From positions 1-20,745 of the forward strand of contig JAFRRE010000128.1 of NCBI GenBank assembly GCA_017428285.1: a stretch of DNA of 20,745 nucleotides. Direction: 5' to 3'. This DNA comes from Bacteroidales bacterium. GTDB taxonomy: Bacteria > Bacteroidota > Bacteroidia > Bacteroidales > F082. Shown one piece after another: positions 20,156 through 20,745 of this stretch; position 1 is the first letter of the stretch; each line of letters opens with the position of its first letter. The position numbers were made by a program, and so were the translations under genes. The notes under the pieces were generated by a model. The model was given only the letters and a program-made list of their open reading frames with translations. It did no database searches and had not been told where the DNA came from.

Positions 20156-20623
20156 ATGAACTACTTAAGTTACAAGACAGTAAGCGTCAACAAAGAGAAT
20201 GCCAACAAGAAGTGGTATGTGGTTGATGCTGAAGGACAAATCCTCGGCCGTTTGGCAAGCGAGGTTGCCATGATTCTGCGTGGCAAAAGGAAGGCATGCT
20301 TTACTCCCCACAGCGATTGTGGTGATAATGTCATCATCATCAATGCAGAGAAAGTTGTGCTGACAGGAAACAAAATGACCCAGAAGTACTACATGCGCTA
20401 CACGGGCTACCCGGGTGGCCAGCGTACTAGAACCGTTGCCGATCAGATGAAACGCAAGCCCATCTTCGTGCTTGAACACGCCGTCCGCGGCATGCTCCCG
20501 AAGAACCGTCTCGGCGACGCCATCTTCCGTAACCTTTACGTTTACGAAGGTCCTAACCACAACCATGAGGCACAACAGCCCCAAGAACTCAAAATCAACA
20601 CTCATAAGCAATACAACAAGTAA
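20156..20623 (+). CDS. rplM: 50S ribosomal protein L13
   Basis: This is a 155-residue protein of the large ribosomal subunit. The start [25 protein letters not shown] is the Bacteroidota form. Conserved L13 segments follow: [48 protein letters not shown] and [34 protein letters not shown]. Length is normal. It is followed after two nucleotides by rpsI, the universal L13-S9 pair, so the two are co-transcribed and probably translationally coupled. Two promoters and a hairpin precede it, which suggests regulated expression. Confidence 0.97.
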   Translation: MNYLSYKTVSVNKENANKKWYVVDAEGQILGRLASEVAMILRGKRKACFTPHSDCGDNVIIINAEKVVLTGNKMTQKYYMRYTGYPGGQRTRTVADQMKRKPIFVLEHAVRGMLPKNRLGDAIFRNLYVYEGPNHNHEAQQPQELKINTHKQYNK

Positions 20624-20625
20624 TC

Positions 20626-20745
20626 ATGGAAGTTATCAACGCTTTAGGTAGAAGAAAGACCGCCGTTGCCCGTATCTATATGAAGGCCGGCAGTGGTAAC
20701 ATTACGGTGAACAAGCGCGACTACAAGGAGTACTTCCCGACGAGC
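20626..20745 (+). CDS. rpsI: 30S ribosomal protein S9 (5' part, runs off the window)
   Basis: The first 40 codons are present, with no stop before the window edge. The start [20 protein letters not shown] is the hallmark of S9 (the [10 protein letters not shown] motif), followed by [17 protein letters not shown], which matches the usual 'G.G.i.vN.r...eYFp'. It is the second gene of rplM-rpsI, two nucleotides after the rplM stop. Confidence 0.96.
   Translation, partial: MEVINALGRRKTAVARIYMKAGSGNITVNKRDYKEYFPTS

Overview
The window is a stretch of chromosome from a member of the Bacteroidota, most likely order Bacteroidales. The reasons are: many intergenic regions carry the phylum's -7 promoter element TAnnTTTG; one protein ends in a type IX secretion sorting domain; there are several short lipoproteins, a DUF4294 protein, a GldA-type ATPase and an M64 (IgA-type) peptidase; and the tig-clpP-clpX and rplM-rpsI clusters have Bacteroidales-like sequences. 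There is no plasmid, phage or CRISPR signature. Most of the content is housekeeping genes plus small envelope proteins.

Layout. Positions 1-188 hold the 3' end of a surface protein, and 453-716 a tiny exported protein with a PLGSG C-terminal anchor. A double ATP-binding subunit of a peptide ABC transporter (770-2500, minus) converges on it. Next come two lipoproteins in tandem (2594-4222), a third facing them (4341-4952, minus), and a divergent M64 metallopeptidase followed by a CvpA-family membrane protein (5044-6954). A DUF4294 protein (7060-7755, minus) faces them. The block tRNA-Leu, tig, clpP, clpX (11365 down to 7860, minus) is a protein-folding and degradation operon. Upstream of it are a peptide-transporter permease (11513-12697, minus), a divergent tRNA-His, and an Rpn-type PD-(D/E)XK nuclease (13009-13884). 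A T9SS cargo protein (14229-15587) follows a long structured leader. Then come ruvX, def and a TPR lipoprotein (15810-17423), convergent with metK (17443-18714, minus). A gldA-like ATPase (18995-19906, minus) and rplM with the start of rpsI (20156-20745) close the window.

What stands out is RNA structure and short repeats rather than a new protein system. Upstream of metK, right at the predicted transcript start, is a sequence matching the SAM-II/SAM-V riboswitch core: a GATTT-(5 nt)-GATTGCAA loop closed by GTGG/CCAC, followed by AAAATGCTAAAA. Upstream of the T9SS cargo gene is an approximately 120-nt nested-stem structure plus a second 49-nt hairpin, a candidate undescribed leader RNA. Two inverted promoters and a 13-bp wobble-containing hairpin precede rplM.

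At least five families of short palindromic repeats are scattered through the window. Several lie inside open reading frames and appear in frame in the proteins: STLRQAQGS in the permease, PSTGSG and a 30-bp palindrome in the T9SS protein, and an Asn/Gln-rich tail on RuvX. One palindromic repeat lies between the metK aptamer and the metK start codon, and another between tig and clpP, so the repeats may affect expression as well as protein sequence.
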